NCBI GenBank assembly: GCA_913056375.1
Contig: CAJXNF010000175.1
Span: forward strand, 1-6,337
Reading direction: 5' to 3'
Length of the DNA stretch: 6,337 nucleotides
DNA from: an uncultured Pseudomonadota bacterium
GTDB taxonomy: Bacteria > SAR324 > NAC60-12
The translations under genes and the position numbers were made by a program. The notes beneath the pieces were generated by a model, which worked only from the letters and a program-made list of their open reading frames with translations, made no database searches and was not told the DNA's origin. Below are positions 1-4,964 of this stretch, piece after piece. The number at the start of each line of letters is the position of its first letter. Positions within the stretch are counted from its first letter, which is position 1.

Positions 1-1
1 C

Positions 2-169
2 AGTCCCTTGGCCTACAGCATCGGCTTTGTAATCTCCACTGGACTACTACATCTGGCAGGAATTGGCTTTGGCCACTTCACACGCTGGCCCCAAGGAATT
101 CTTGCTGTCCGGGCTGGTGGTGGTGTGATTGCTTTGGTTGGAGTAGGCTTTCTCACCGGTCTTCTTTGA
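2..169 (+). CDS. HupE/UreJ family membrane protein, C-terminal part (cut by window start)
   Basis: The last 55 residues of a reading frame that enters from the left edge and stops at TGA 167-169. The fragment has the typical end of the HupE/UreJ family: a helix of the pattern PLAYxIGFVxSTGLLHLAGIG, a short basic loop (FTRWP), then a glycine-rich final helix (GGGVIALVGVGFLTGLL). Members of this family are small inner-membrane proteins of about 190-200 residues, linked to nickel or cobalt uptake in hydrogenase and urease clusters and in cobalamin-dependent contexts. The N-terminal metal-site motifs lie outside the window and cannot be checked. A second HupE-like gene follows 22 nt downstream on the same strand, so the two are probably co-transcribed. 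The family assignment is fairly secure from the C-terminus, but the transported metal is not known. Confidence 0.72.
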   Translation, partial: SPLAYSIGFVISTGLLHLAGIGFGHFTRWPQGILAVRAGGGVIALVGVGFLTGLL

Positions 170-191
170 TTAGACTTTTACAGAGATTTCC

Positions 192-791
192 TTGAAACGT
201 CTTGCTGGCCAATGTGTTGCTGCATGGCTGTTGTTACCCGTATCTAATCTGTGGGCGCATACAGCAATAGAAGGAATTGATGCTCTCTACAATGGAATTC
301 TTCATCCACTTATAGTGCCGGCCCACTTACTGGGACTACTTGCGCTAGGACTACTGACTGGACAGCAAGGAGAGCTGCAAATCCAACGGGTCCTCCCCAT
401 TTTTCTGGTACCGTTGTTTGTCGCGCTGCTTTATGTGGCCCTAGGAGGAGTTTTGATTGTTGAGCAGCTCCTTTTGTTATGGGCCATACTTTGTGGATCT
501 CTTGTTGCGCTGAAGCTATCTCTACCTCGTTGGCTTCTTTGGGCCTGTCTGGTTGGAGAAGGACTTCTAATTGGTCTAGATTCTGTTCCTATGGGCCTGG
601 AAGGTAAGGATCGGTTTGCGCTACTTTTCGGAATTTTTCTTGGTGCAGGGTTATTCCTGATGTATCTCGCAATGATTGTACAACGTCTCGTTCACCCCTG
701 GCAGCAAATTGGAGTCCGTGTGCTGGGATCTTGGATTATCGCAAGTTCATTGTTGGTTCTGACTCTTTCACTGGTACCATCATCAGGGTGA
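192..791 (+). CDS. Divergent HupE/UreJ-like membrane protein
   Basis: A 199-residue hydrophobic protein of the usual HupE/UreJ length. Residues 1-22 look like a signal peptide (KR start, AAWLLLPVS core, cleavage probably after A22), so the mature chain would begin at H23, as in HupE. About six membrane segments follow (roughly 43-56, 67-85, 90-108, 112-128, 142-163, 175-195). The family signature HPLxGxDHLL appears at 38-47 as HPLIVPAHLL: both histidines are kept but alanine replaces the aspartate. The histidine-rich loop in the middle of typical HupE proteins is absent; the equivalent stretch reads GEGLLIGLDSVPMG. It may therefore bind metal differently or serve as a partner of the upstream protein. 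The start is TTG at 192, because TAG at 171 closes the frame and no ATG or GTG lies between; AGAG at 182-185 is a weak ribosome site. Family placement is good, function inferred. Confidence 0.75.
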   Translation: MKRLAGQCVAAWLLLPVSNLWAHTAIEGIDALYNGILHPLIVPAHLLGLLALGLLTGQQGELQIQRVLPIFLVPLFVALLYVALGGVLIVEQLLLLWAILCGSLVALKLSLPRWLLWACLVGEGLLIGLDSVPMGLEGKDRFALLFGIFLGAGLFLMYLAMIVQRLVHPWQQIGVRVLGSWIIASSLLVLTLSLVPSSG

Positions 792-808
792 AGAAATTCC
801 CGATTTTT
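782..808 (+). terminator. Possible imperfect Rho-independent terminator after the HupE-like pair
   Basis: An interrupted stem can be drawn across the stop codon: ATC 782-784 with GAT 802-804, GG 787-788 with CC 800-801, and GAA 790-792 with TTC 797-799, closing on a GAAA tetraloop. A run of five T follows (804-808). Two small bulges (AG 785-786, T 789) weaken it. The position directly at the end of the gene supports a terminator, but the stem is poor. Confidence 0.35.
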
Positions 809-949
809 CCTGCAATTGACGAGTCTCGTTCTTGTTTCTTTTGAAGCAACGCGAGCTAACGATACCCAGATAGCCTGTTCAGCCAAACTCAGCGGCCATA
901 GCATCATGCTCATCCATATCACTAGCCTCGATCGAACAGATCAAATCAC

Positions 950-1450
950 ATGATCCAACTACGTCCAGCCAGCTCTAGCGATCTGGAACTCCTACAACAG
1001 TGGGATCAAGCTCCACACGTTATTGCGGCAAAGGGCACGGGGGATTGGGGCTGGCAAACGGAACTCCATCGACAACCTGATTGGCGGGAGCAATTGATTG
1101 CCGAAGTAGAAGGCATCCCGATTGGCTTTCTACAGATCATTGACCCAGCCCGGGAAGAGGAGCACTACTGGGGAGAGTGTACGAGTGACTTACGAGCTAT
1201 CGACATCTGGATTGGTGAAGAAACTTACATTGGACGTGGGTTTGGCAAGAAGATGATGGAACTGGCACTGGAACGCTGCTTTGCTGATGAACGGGTGAAT
1301 GCCGTCCTGATTGATCCGATGGCTTCCAACACTCGAGCCCGGCGTTTCTACGAAAAGCTTGGCTTCTACTTGGTCGAATATCGCTGCTTCACCAGAGTAG
1401 AATGCGCTGTATACAGGCTTGAGCGAAATGTATGGGTGAACCGTTCATAG
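950..1450 (+). CDS. GNAT family N-acetyltransferase, RimL/AAC(6')-like
   Basis: A 166-residue GNAT-fold protein predicted to transfer the acetyl group of acetyl-CoA to an amine. The N-terminus (IQLRPASSSDLELLQQWD) is the usual first strand and helix. Residues 93-100 (YIGRGFGK) are the acetyl-CoA pyrophosphate loop, followed by helix KMMELALERCF. The strand AVLIDPMASNTRARRFYEKLGF region (118-139) has the IDP and N127 pattern shared with aminoglycoside 6'-N-acetyltransferases and with siderophore or lysine-type acetyltransferases. The acidic insert DPAREEEHYWGECTSD (65-80) also resembles AAC(6')-Ib-type proteins. The substrate cannot be read from sequence, and chromosomal relatives often do not confer resistance. 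The ATG at 950 is the first start after TAG 923-925, with no clear Shine-Dalgarno. It stands alone: 158 nt from the gene before and 205 nt from the gene after, so it is probably its own transcription unit. Confidence 0.85.
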   Translation: MIQLRPASSSDLELLQQWDQAPHVIAAKGTGDWGWQTELHRQPDWREQLIAEVEGIPIGFLQIIDPAREEEHYWGECTSDLRAIDIWIGEETYIGRGFGKKMMELALERCFADERVNAVLIDPMASNTRARRFYEKLGFYLVEYRCFTRVECAVYRLERNVWVNRS

Positions 1451-1471
1451 ATTGCTATGAACTGAAGCAAT
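1451..1471 (+). terminator. Weak stem-loop after the acetyltransferase gene
   Basis: ATTGCT (1451-1456) can pair with AGCAAT (1466-1471) around a 9-nt loop, immediately after the stop codon. No T-run follows, so it may be a weak or Rho-assisted end, an mRNA 3' stabiliser, or chance. Confidence 0.25.
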
Positions 1472-1569
1472 TCTGACAAATCACTTTCCTCTAAGCTCAT
1501 CCAAAATAAATTAATAAATCACCCTGAATTATTTGATTTCATGAGCGTTTTTTTAAAAATTTATTTTAG

Positions 1570-1582
1570 TTTCTGACAGAAA
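1570..1582. promoter_or_regulatory. TTTCTG-A-CAGAAA dyad upstream of fbp
   Basis: A perfect 6-1-6 inverted repeat at 1570-1582, about 23 nt upstream of the probable -35 box of fbp and next to an AT-rich run (1548-1568). This is a plausible position for an activator or repressor site. No regulator can be named from the sequence. Confidence 0.35.
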
Positions 1583-1604
1583 GGCGCGGTATTTGATGAT
1601 TTGC

Positions 1605-1632
1605 TTGACAAAATTTTGTCGTACGTTATTTC
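1605..1632 (+). promoter_or_regulatory. Probable sigma70-type promoter of fbp-murF
   Basis: TTGACA at 1605-1610 is a perfect -35 consensus. The best -10 at normal distance is TATTTC (1627-1632, spacer 16 nt, three of six matches), so the promoter is strong at one end only and may need an activator. The alternative TACCAT (1634-1639) matches better but leaves a 23-nt spacer. A start near 1639 would give a short leader carrying the GAGG site at 1645-1648. A/T tracts upstream (1548-1568) could act as an UP element. Confidence 0.45.
1607..1620. promoter_or_regulatory. Perfect 14-bp palindrome in the fbp promoter (candidate operator)
   Basis: GACAAAATTTTGTC at 1607-1620 is its own reverse complement over all 14 bases. 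It begins inside the -35 box and fills most of the spacer, the expected place for a repressor that blocks RNA polymerase. The binding protein is unknown. Confidence 0.45.
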
Positions 1633-1655
1633 CTACCATTTAGCGAGGCAGCGCT

Positions 1656-2708
1656 ATGTTGAACCCAATCATCGCTTCTGATTCCTCCTTAGAACATCCG
1701 ATGCCTATCACTTCAACAATCAATCAGCTCTCTGCTCCCGTCGGAGTCACGCTACAACGATTCATCGCCAACGAGCAACGAAACTACCCCCAAGCAAAAG
1801 GGGACTTCACCCAGCTACTTGCGGACATATCTCTAGCCGCCAAGATCATCAACCGTGACATCAACCGAGCTGGACTGATCAGCCTGGAAGGCAGTGCCGG
1901 AGCAGAAAATATTCAGGGAGAAGATCAGCAAAAGCTGGATGTGATTGCCAATACTCGCTTCGCTCGCGCTTTGCGCCTGGGAGGCAAGGTCTGCTGCATC
2001 ATCTCTGAGGAAGAAGATGAACTGGTCCACACCGGTAATGAGCAAGCAAAGTATGTGGTTGCGATTGATCCGCTGGATGGTTCCAGCAACATTGGCGTCA
2101 ATGTCTCGATTGGCACCATCTTCTCGATCTATCGCCGACGCACGCAGCGTGGTACAAGCCCAACCATGGAGGATGCACTCCAGGCAGGCTCTCAACAGTT
2201 GGCCAGTGGTTACGTACTCTACGGTTCTTCGACCATCCTGGTGCTGACCACTGGGCATGGCGTGAATGCCTTCACCTACGAACCATCTCTTGGGGAATTT
2301 TTTCTCTCGCACGCACAACTACGCTTTCCAGACAGTGGAAAAATCTATTCCTGCAACGAAGGAAACTTCAATCACTTCTGTCCACGAATCCAAGCCTATC
2401 TGGAATCTTGTCGGGATCAGAACTTTCAAGGTCGCTACATCGGTTCCTTGGTTGCCGACTTCCACCGCAATCTGCTCAAGGGTGGGATCTATCTGTATCC
2501 ACCTACTCAAAAGGCTCCCCAAGGCAAGCTACGCCTGATGTATGAGTGTAACGCCCTGGCTCTGCTTGCTGAGCAAGCGGGAGGCATGGCGAGCGATGGA
2601 ACACAGCGCATCCTGGAGATTGAGCCACAAAAACTGCACCAGCGAGTACCTTTTTACATTGGTAGCCCCAACATGGTAGAGGATGTATTGCGTCATCTGA
2701 GTAATTGA
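1656..2708 (+). CDS. fbp: Class I fructose-1,6-bisphosphatase
   Basis: Hydrolyses fructose 1,6-bisphosphate to fructose 6-phosphate in the cytoplasm, the committed step of gluconeogenesis (and of the Calvin cycle where present). The 350-residue protein aligns along its whole length with E. coli Fbp from my knowledge of that sequence. Metal-site segments are intact: SEEEDE (117-122), DPLDGSSN (138-145) and YECN with E297 (296-299). The sugar-phosphate-binding stretch RYIGSLVADFHRN (260-272) and LLKGGIYLYP (273-282) are also complete. Compared with E. coli there is an N-terminal extension of about 25 residues (MLNPIIASDSS...), ahead of TLQRFIANEQ. ATG 1656 is favoured because GAGG (1645-1648) sits 7 nt before it; the in-frame ATG at codon 16 lacks such a site. 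The stop TGA 2706-2708 overlaps the murF start by one base. Assignment is secure. Confidence 0.96.
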   Translation: MLNPIIASDSSLEHPMPITSTINQLSAPVGVTLQRFIANEQRNYPQAKGDFTQLLADISLAAKIINRDINRAGLISLEGSAGAENIQGEDQQKLDVIANTRFARALRLGGKVCCIISEEEDELVHTGNEQAKYVVAIDPLDGSSNIGVNVSIGTIFSIYRRRTQRGTSPTMEDALQAGSQQLASGYVLYGSSTILVLTTGHGVNAFTYEPSLGEFFLSHAQLRFPDSGKIYSCNEGNFNHFCPRIQAYLESCRDQNFQGRYIGSLVADFHRNLLKGGIYLYPPTQKAPQGKLRLMYECNALALLAEQAGGMASDGTQRILEIEPQKLHQRVPFYIGSPNMVEDVLRHLSN

Positions 2709-4081
2709 TGCTGCCTTACACCGTTCATGAACTAGCTCCTGCTCTCCAAGGCTCCCCACAGCATGTTGATCCACAGACAAAGGTCTCTGGATTAACCACA
2801 GACTCGCGCAAGATCCAGCCTGGACAATGGTTTGTCTGTCTACAGGGAGAAAATAGCGATGGCCACTCCTATGCAGCCCAGGCAATGGCTCATGGTGCTG
2901 CTGGATTGATTGCCTCTGCAGAACGCCTCCCTGCCGAACTACAACAAGCTCCCAGAATTGAAGTTGCTTCTCCCAATCAGGCGCTGTTGGACTGGGCTGC
3001 CGACTACCGTCAACGCTTCTCTGGCCATGTGTTGGGGATCACTGGTAGTAACGGCAAGACAACAACCAAGGAGATTGCCCGGCATCTTTGCCAAAGCCTG
3101 GATGCTACTGCCCACGCAACTCAGGGCAATTACAACAACTTTATCGGTGTACCCCTAACGCTTCTATCAGCTCCACTGGATACAAGTTGGTGGGTAGTTG
3201 AAATGGGAACAAACCACTTCGGAGAGATCGAAACACTGGCCAAGGTATCTCAACCAACCGTTGGTTTACTGACAAGTATCGGGGAAAGTCATTTAGAATT
3301 TCTGCTCAACACGGCTGGGGTTGCCCGAGAAAAATCCGGCTTGTGGAAGGGACTTGTGGAAGGTGGCCAAGCCTGGATTCCAGCAAATGTGTTGGAAAGA
3401 AATGTTCTTGAGCGAGAAGCAGAACAGATTGGGGTAGTCCTCCACAGCTTTGGACTCAACGAACCGTCCGCAGAGTGGAATCTGCAACTACAGGCAACCC
3501 GATCAGACAACGGCTTGTCCATTCTGGGTTCACCCATTGGTGAATTACAGACTTCCTTGAACAACCCACTGGCTTTACAAAATCTGGCTGGTGTCCTCGC
3601 AGCTCTGCACTCAACAGGTGTGGATGATAGTGATCTGCGGAAGGCCGTTGCCGAACTGGATCTGGATGTTGCAGGCCGGATGCAACTACTCCCTCGCGGA
3701 GATGTGTTGTGGGTCAACGATAGTTACAACGCCAACCCCTCATCTTTCCGGAGCGTACTGCAGAGCCTACGTCAGATGTATCCCTCTCGACGACTGCTAC
3801 TTGCAGCAGGTTCGATGGCGGAACTTGGAGACCAAGCCCCTGAGCTACATCATCAAGTAGGTGTTTTTGCTGCTGACTGTGGCGTCTCAACCCTCTTCGC
3901 CTGTGGCCCCTATGCCTCACACCTAGCAGAGGGCTGGCAAGCAACCACCCAACGTCTGGTGCACGTTACGGAAGAACCGGGTGATCTGCTCCCTCTTCTA
4001 CAACAGACTCTCCAACCCAATGATGTGATCCTCGTCAAAGGTTCGCGCTCTGCACGAATGGAAAGAATTCTGCCCGCATAA
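2708..4081 (+). CDS. murF: UDP-N-acetylmuramoyl-tripeptide--D-alanyl-D-alanine ligase
   Basis: The last cytoplasmic amino-acid-adding step of peptidoglycan synthesis: ATP-dependent joining of D-Ala-D-Ala to the UDP-MurNAc-tripeptide. The 457 residues match the usual length (about 450). The three Mur ligase domains are visible: an N-terminal substrate domain (TTDSRKIQPGQWFVCLQG, 30-47), the ATPase domain with P-loop GITGSNGKTTTK (110-121), GNYNNFIGVPLTLL (140-153), EMGTNHFGEI (165-174) and the probable carbamoylated lysine K209 in EKSGLWKGL, then the C-terminal domain with NDSYNANPSS (337-346), GSMAELG (368-374) and VKGSRSARMERIL (443-455). I choose ATG 2708, which shares its A with the fbp stop (TGATG), over the preceding in-frame TTG 2705. 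No strong Shine-Dalgarno is present, so translation is probably coupled to fbp. Its usual neighbours murE and mraY are not adjacent here. Confidence 0.95.
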   Translation: MLPYTVHELAPALQGSPQHVDPQTKVSGLTTDSRKIQPGQWFVCLQGENSDGHSYAAQAMAHGAAGLIASAERLPAELQQAPRIEVASPNQALLDWAADYRQRFSGHVLGITGSNGKTTTKEIARHLCQSLDATAHATQGNYNNFIGVPLTLLSAPLDTSWWVVEMGTNHFGEIETLAKVSQPTVGLLTSIGESHLEFLLNTAGVAREKSGLWKGLVEGGQAWIPANVLERNVLEREAEQIGVVLHSFGLNEPSAEWNLQLQATRSDNGLSILGSPIGELQTSLNNPLALQNLAGVLAALHSTGVDDSDLRKAVAELDLDVAGRMQLLPRGDVLWVNDSYNANPSSFRSVLQSLRQMYPSRRLLLAAGSMAELGDQAPELHHQVGVFAADCGVSTLFACGPYASHLAEGWQATTQRLVHVTEEPGDLLPLLQQTLQPNDVILVKGSRSARMERILPA

Positions 4082-4161
4082 ACGACCTGCCTTCTCAATT
4101 TAGTCGTAGAATCCAATCTTGTAATCTCTCCATAGAATTTTTTACTTTGCATTGTTCAGAA

Positions 4162-4190
4162 TTGGTAAGATTCTTGACTTAGTCTAAAAT
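4162..4190 (+). promoter_or_regulatory. Candidate sigma70-type promoter upstream of furA
   Basis: TTGGTA (4162-4167, four of six matches) and TAAAAT (4185-4190, five of six) lie 17 nt apart. Transcription would begin near 4197 and leave about 215 nt before furA. An AGAAT/ATTCT inverted repeat (4158-4162 and 4170-4174) overlaps the -35 box. Confidence 0.45.
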
Positions 4191-4195
4191 AAGAC
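4176..4195. promoter_or_regulatory. Overlapping dyads at the candidate furA promoter
   Basis: GACT-T-AGTC (4176-4184) is a perfect 4-1-4 dyad. It overlaps GTCTAAAATAAGAC (4182-4195), in which five of seven base pairs are symmetric and which covers the -10 box. AT-rich dyads on a promoter of this kind are typical targets of Fur-family repressors, and autoregulation by FurA is known in mycobacteria. That FurA binds here is inference. Confidence 0.35.
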
Positions 4196-4232
4196 CTAGC
4201 TTGTAAGGCTGATTTGTCCAGAATGACTGCAT

Positions 4233-4252
4233 CAGTGGTATCCACTGTTTTT
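4233..4252 (+). terminator. Stem-loop with T-run (terminator or attenuator)
   Basis: CAGTGG (4233-4238) pairs perfectly with CCACTG (4242-4247) around a TAT loop and is followed directly by TTTTT (4248-4252), the layout of a Rho-independent terminator. The stem is short (6 bp). It is 152 nt after the murF stop but only about 35 nt after the start expected from the 4162-4190 promoter. It could therefore end read-through from murF or cut short the furA leader transcript. It functions only in the + direction, since no T-run follows on the other strand. Confidence 0.55.
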
Positions 4253-4346
4253 GCCTCTGAGACCGGGCAGTAACTTCGGCTAGTGGTTCCATCAAACAGT
4301 CAGGACATCTGCAGGTCAAATTGACCCCACGATGATTCCGATGTAG

Positions 4347-4362
4347 GGGATTATAAATTCCC
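4347..4362. promoter_or_regulatory. Imperfect dyad around TATAAA upstream of furA
   Basis: GGGATTATAAATTCCC pairs in six of eight positions across its centre, with GGGA/TCCC arms, and contains TATAAA (4352-4357), a good -10 box. The nearest TTGACC (4321-4326) is 25 nt upstream, too far for a normal sigma70 promoter, so any promoter here would have a poor -35. It may be a Fur/PerR-type operator or a second, closer promoter for furA. Confidence 0.35.
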
Positions 4363-4399
4363 ATCACTGAGGAATTCTTTTTCTCTTCCCATCTAAACC

Positions 4400-4405
4400 G
4401 AGGAG
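4400..4405 (+). promoter_or_regulatory. Ribosome binding site that fixes the furA TTG start
   Basis: GAGGAG ends 5 nt before TTG 4411. The frame is closed upstream by TGA 4369-4371 and has no ATG or GTG between, so this strong Shine-Dalgarno supports TTG as the true start. Confidence 0.75.
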
Positions 4406-4410
4406 TACCA

Positions 4411-4863
4411 TTGGCTACTGAACTGGCGGATCTGCTCCGTCAACATGATGTTCAGGTGACGGTTCAACGCATCGCTGTCCTACGAGCGGTGTCAGGCCAG
4501 CCTCACATCACGGCAGATGGTGTTGCCGAGGTAGTCAGAGCAGAATTGGGTGTCATTTCCAAACAGGCTGTGTACGATGCTTTGGGTATCTTGGTCGAAC
4601 GAGGATTGGTTCGGCGCATCCAACCTGCTGGATCTCCAGCCCGCTACGAAGATCGTGTGGGTGACAATCACCATCACCTAGTTTGCCGATCCTGCAACCA
4701 TATGGTCGATATCGACTGTGCGGTCGGTTTTGCTCCTTGCCTGAGTCCAAGTGAAAGCATGGGCTACGAAATCGATGAAGCAGAGGTCATCTACTGGGGA
4801 CACTGTTCAGACTGTCTCGCTGAAGCAAGCCAGACCAAGAGCAGCGAAACACTGCCCCATTGA
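4411..4863 (+). CDS. furA: FurA-type redox/metal-sensing transcriptional repressor
   Basis: A 150-residue Fur superfamily protein, full length for the family. Residues 1-80 form the winged-helix DNA-binding domain (VTVQRIAVLRAV, then recognition helix SKQAVYDALGILVERGLV). Residues 85-103 (GDNHHHLVCRSCNHMVDID) carry the histidine cluster and the first CxxC (C92, C95); a second CxxC (HCSDC, C132 and C135) lies near the end, so a structural zinc site is likely. DEAEVIYWG (122-130), GDNHHH and CAVGFAPCL closely resemble mycobacterial FurA, the regulator encoded beside katG, more than classical iron Fur or Bacillus PerR. It probably represses itself and katG and is released by peroxide or loss of metal. 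The start is TTG, set by GAGGAG. katG follows 101 nt downstream on the same strand, which strongly supports the assignment. Confidence 0.92.
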   Translation: MATELADLLRQHDVQVTVQRIAVLRAVSGQPHITADGVAEVVRAELGVISKQAVYDALGILVERGLVRRIQPAGSPARYEDRVGDNHHHLVCRSCNHMVDIDCAVGFAPCLSPSESMGYEIDEAEVIYWGHCSDCLAEASQTKSSETLPH

Positions 4864-4908
4864 GCAAAAAGCGATCGAAGGGGTAGCTCCCCCAAGACGT
4901 CAGCCAAC

Positions 4909-4929
4909 GGCAGGATTTTAGATCCTGTC
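4909..4929 (+). promoter_or_regulatory. Stem-loop in the furA-katG spacer
   Basis: CAGGAT (4911-4916) pairs with ATCCTG (4922-4927) around TTTAG, and the stem extends by a G-T and a G-C pair to 4909/4929. No T-run follows, so it is not a standard terminator. A smaller GGGG/CCCC stem lies at 4880-4892. Together they could act as RNA processing, stability or partial attenuation elements that set the furA to katG ratio. That role is inferred. Confidence 0.35.
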
Positions 4930-4954
4930 CATGAATCATAACCATAAGAACAAC

Positions 4955-4958
4955 GGAG
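4955..4958 (+). promoter_or_regulatory. Ribosome binding site of katG
   Basis: GGAG ends 6 nt before ATG 4965. It supports this start, from which the protein begins MSESKCPVMHGG, the usual KatG N-terminus. Confidence 0.8.
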
Positions 4959-4964
4959 ACGATT

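Larger units (their letters stand above)
4082..4410 (+). other. 329-nt intergenic region between murF and furA
   Basis: No convincing gene lies here. The stretch holds a candidate promoter (4162-4190) overlapped by an AT-rich dyad, a short stem-loop with a T-run (4233-4252), a 16-bp imperfect dyad around TATAAA (4347-4362) and the furA ribosome site (4400-4405). A weak 5-bp repeat (ACGAC 4082-4086 with GTCGT 4103-4107) directly follows murF. The order promoter, stem-loop with T-run, gene is compatible with an attenuated leader for furA-katG or with a small RNA, while the stem-loop could instead end fbp-murF transcripts. Confidence 0.6.

Noticed and set aside
816..844. TTGACG at 816-821 as a promoter for the acetyltransferase gene
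   Set aside because: No acceptable -10 box lies at 16-18 nt (TTTTGA at 17 nt matches two of six), and the distance to the ATG would be about 100 nt.
692..922. 76-codon minus-strand frame overlapping the end of the HupE-like gene
   Set aside because: About 100 nt are antisense to a supported gene, there is no ribosome site or recognisable family, and low-complexity composition fits chance.
1833..2318. 161-codon minus-strand frame inside fbp
   Set aside because: Antisense to a securely identified and complete fbp; no independent coding evidence.
2705..2707. TTG 2705 as the murF start
   Set aside because: ATG immediately follows at 2708 in the same frame and forms the common TGATG overlap with the fbp stop.
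4179..4367. 62-codon minus-strand frame in the murF-furA gap, encoding a CRCPDC motif
   Set aside because: It would be the only minus-strand gene, lacks a Shine-Dalgarno before GTG/ATG, and overlaps the candidate promoter, stem-loop and operator of furA. The CxCPxC motif alone is not enough. Conservation in relatives would be needed to revive it.
4871..4878. GCGATCGA, close to the cyanobacterial HIP1 octamer GCGATCGC
   Set aside because: It misses by one base and I noticed no other copies in the window, so it does not support a cyanobacterial origin.
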